The notes beneath the pieces were generated by a model. The model was given only the letters and a program-made list of their open reading frames with translations, made no database searches and was not told where the DNA came from. A stretch of DNA of 6,297 nucleotides, from the NCBI GenBank assembly GCA_902796375.1, contig CADBOW010000182.1, positions 1 through 6,297 on the forward strand. Direction: 5' to 3'. The DNA comes from an uncultured Lachnospiraceae bacterium (lineage in GTDB: Bacteria > Bacillota > Clostridia > Lachnospirales > Lachnospiraceae). Below, in pieces: positions 5,772 to 6,297 of the stretch. The translations under genes were made by a program, and so were the position numbers. Each line of letters opens with the position of its first letter. Positions within the stretch are counted from its first letter, which is position 1.

Positions 5772-6100
5772 TTCTTATTCCTGCCTTTCACAAACGGTAC
5801 AAAGTTGCTTCGTGCATCTATGAAACCGTTTTTCTCCATATAGTCACGTTCTGCATCGGCCAGACGACGAACAAAAGCTTCCGCCATGCCTGCATTCTCC
5901 ACAATATATCGGATCATGTCAGCATCATCCACAACCGCCGGTTCGGGTGATGTCAGAGATGCCGCATCCGGATCCACATTCACGCCAACCTTGTCAAAAT
6001 ACAGATCCTGGGTTCTCACAAACGAATCCGCAGCCTCAAGGCTGCAGCCGGTCTGCTCTGACAATGTCCTGGTCAGATCTATCAGATCAAGATATTTCAT
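5768..6100 (-). CDS. Hypothetical 110-residue protein, coupled to lysA
   Basis: I do not recognise this protein. It is small, soluble and mostly helical, without a signal peptide or membrane helix. Residues 5-33 (start DLIDLTRTLSEQTGCS) recall the first two helices of HU/IHF-type DNA-binding proteins, where LID, a Thr-Gly turn and a following helix recur; the DNA-binding beta arm is not evident. Residues 41-57 are Pro/Asp-rich and probably a loop. Residues 58-95 form a second helical block (DDADMIRYIVENAG onward), and the tail is basic (VKGRNKK). It is well supported as a gene: a perfect ribosome binding site, an upstream promoter, and a stop that overlaps the lysA start by 4 nt (GTGA). The coupling suggests equimolar production with LysA or a role near it, which is inference only. 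Confidence 0.85.
   Translation of the reverse strand: MKYLDLIDLTRTLSEQTGCSLEAADSFVRTQDLYFDKVGVNVDPDAASLTSPEPAVVDDADMIRYIVENAGMAEAFVRRLADAERDYMEKNGFIDARSNFVPFVKGRNKK
5778..5782 (-). promoter_or_regulatory. Weak ribosome binding site of lysA
   Basis: The minus strand reads AGGAA, 6 nt, then GTG at 5769-5771. It lies inside the end of the upstream gene. The site is modest, so re-initiation by ribosomes finishing that gene probably matters. Confidence 0.5.
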
Positions 6101-6107
6101 GCCGTGT

Positions 6108-6114
6108 CCTCCTT
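6108..6114 (-). promoter_or_regulatory. Ribosome binding site of the 110-residue gene
   Basis: The minus strand reads AAGGAGG followed by 7 nt and ATG at 6098-6100, an ideal site and spacing that fixes this start. Confidence 0.85.
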
Positions 6115-6135
6115 TACTACATTGGGATAAGAAAG

Positions 6136-6164
6136 ATTATATCACATCTGAAGATTGTTTTCAT
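6136..6164 (-). promoter_or_regulatory. Predicted promoter of the lysA operon
   Basis: On the minus strand a perfect TATAAT (6136-6141) is preceded by TGA, giving an extended -10. A weak -35 (ATGAAA, 6159-6164) stands 17 bp upstream. Transcription would begin near 6129, leaving a leader of about 29 nt. That is too short for a lysine riboswitch, so none controls this operon from here. Confidence 0.72.
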
Positions 6165-6210
6165 ATAGTTTTCTTACATGGGAAATATATGATCGAATCC
6201 CCTTACGGGA

Positions 6211-6246
6211 CAAAAACAAAGAGCTCGCTGGGCAATCAGCGAGCTC
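6211..6246 (-). terminator. Intrinsic terminator for a minus-strand gene off the right edge
   Basis: A perfect 10-bp inverted repeat pairs GAGCTCGCTG (6221-6230) with CAGCGAGCTC (6237-6246) around a 6-nt loop. On the minus strand the stem is followed by TTTGTTTTTG (6211-6220), a usable U tract. The plus-strand side lacks T, so it works for minus-strand transcription. It insulates the lysA operon promoter from an unseen upstream gene. Confidence 0.65.
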
Positions 6247-6297
6247 AAGGTATGAAAAAATGTGGGGGAAGGTATAGATTCCTTCATTTGGAACATC

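Noticed and set aside
6101..6135. Lysine riboswitch in the leader of the lysA operon
   Set aside because: The predicted leader is only about 29 nt, far too short for the L box aptamer, and no such structure is visible.
6142..6297. Minus-strand frame open from the right edge for 51 codons to TGA at 6142-6144, as a possible gene end
   Set aside because: It runs through the 10-bp terminator hairpin and U tract and into the lysA operon promoter; an open run of this length is not rare by chance and no domain is visible. Sequence to the right would settle it.
6252..6297. Plus-strand ATG at 6252 opening a frame to the edge
   Set aside because: Only a poor purine stretch precedes it, at too short a distance, and 15 codons are not enough to judge.

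Overview
The window looks like a chromosomal stretch from a Clostridia-type Firmicute, most likely Lachnospiraceae. The reasons are strong AGGAGG-like ribosome binding sites, Gram-positive style promoters, an FHA protein with a DUF6382-like N-terminus, and a LysA variant typical of that group. This placement is inferred from protein style; no marker gene is present. No RNA gene, insertion sequence, CRISPR array or phage gene was seen.

Layout. Positions 1-3785 hold a three-gene minus-strand operon, read right to left. It starts with mltG (endolytic murein transglycosylase). Next, 46 nt later, comes an FHA-domain protein with a DUF6382-like N-terminus and a long Glu/Ala linker. After a further 24 nt comes a second protein with the same N-terminal fold but a proline-rich, repetitive tail that runs off the left edge. 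Positions 3786-3908 are a compact divergent control region with facing, overlapping promoters for mltG and for the plus-strand cyclophilin gene (3909-4433), which starts at TTG. Positions 4434-4514 carry a perfect hairpin terminator shared by the cyclophilin gene and the convergent lysA. Positions 4515-6100 hold a two-gene minus-strand operon: a 110-residue unknown protein overlapping by 4 nt a diaminopimelate decarboxylase-like gene (lysA), with its own extended -10 promoter. Positions 6165-6297 contain a minus-strand terminator for a gene off the right edge and nothing else I can support.

How the genes fit together. MltG cuts nascent glycan strands at the membrane, and LysA acts on meso-diaminopimelate, which is also a peptidoglycan precursor, so both operons touch cell-wall metabolism. 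The FHA protein is probably a phosphothreonine reader, and its paralog may be a partner or scaffold. The pairing of these two proteins with MltG is the least understood and most interesting part of the window. The remaining genes are housekeeping.
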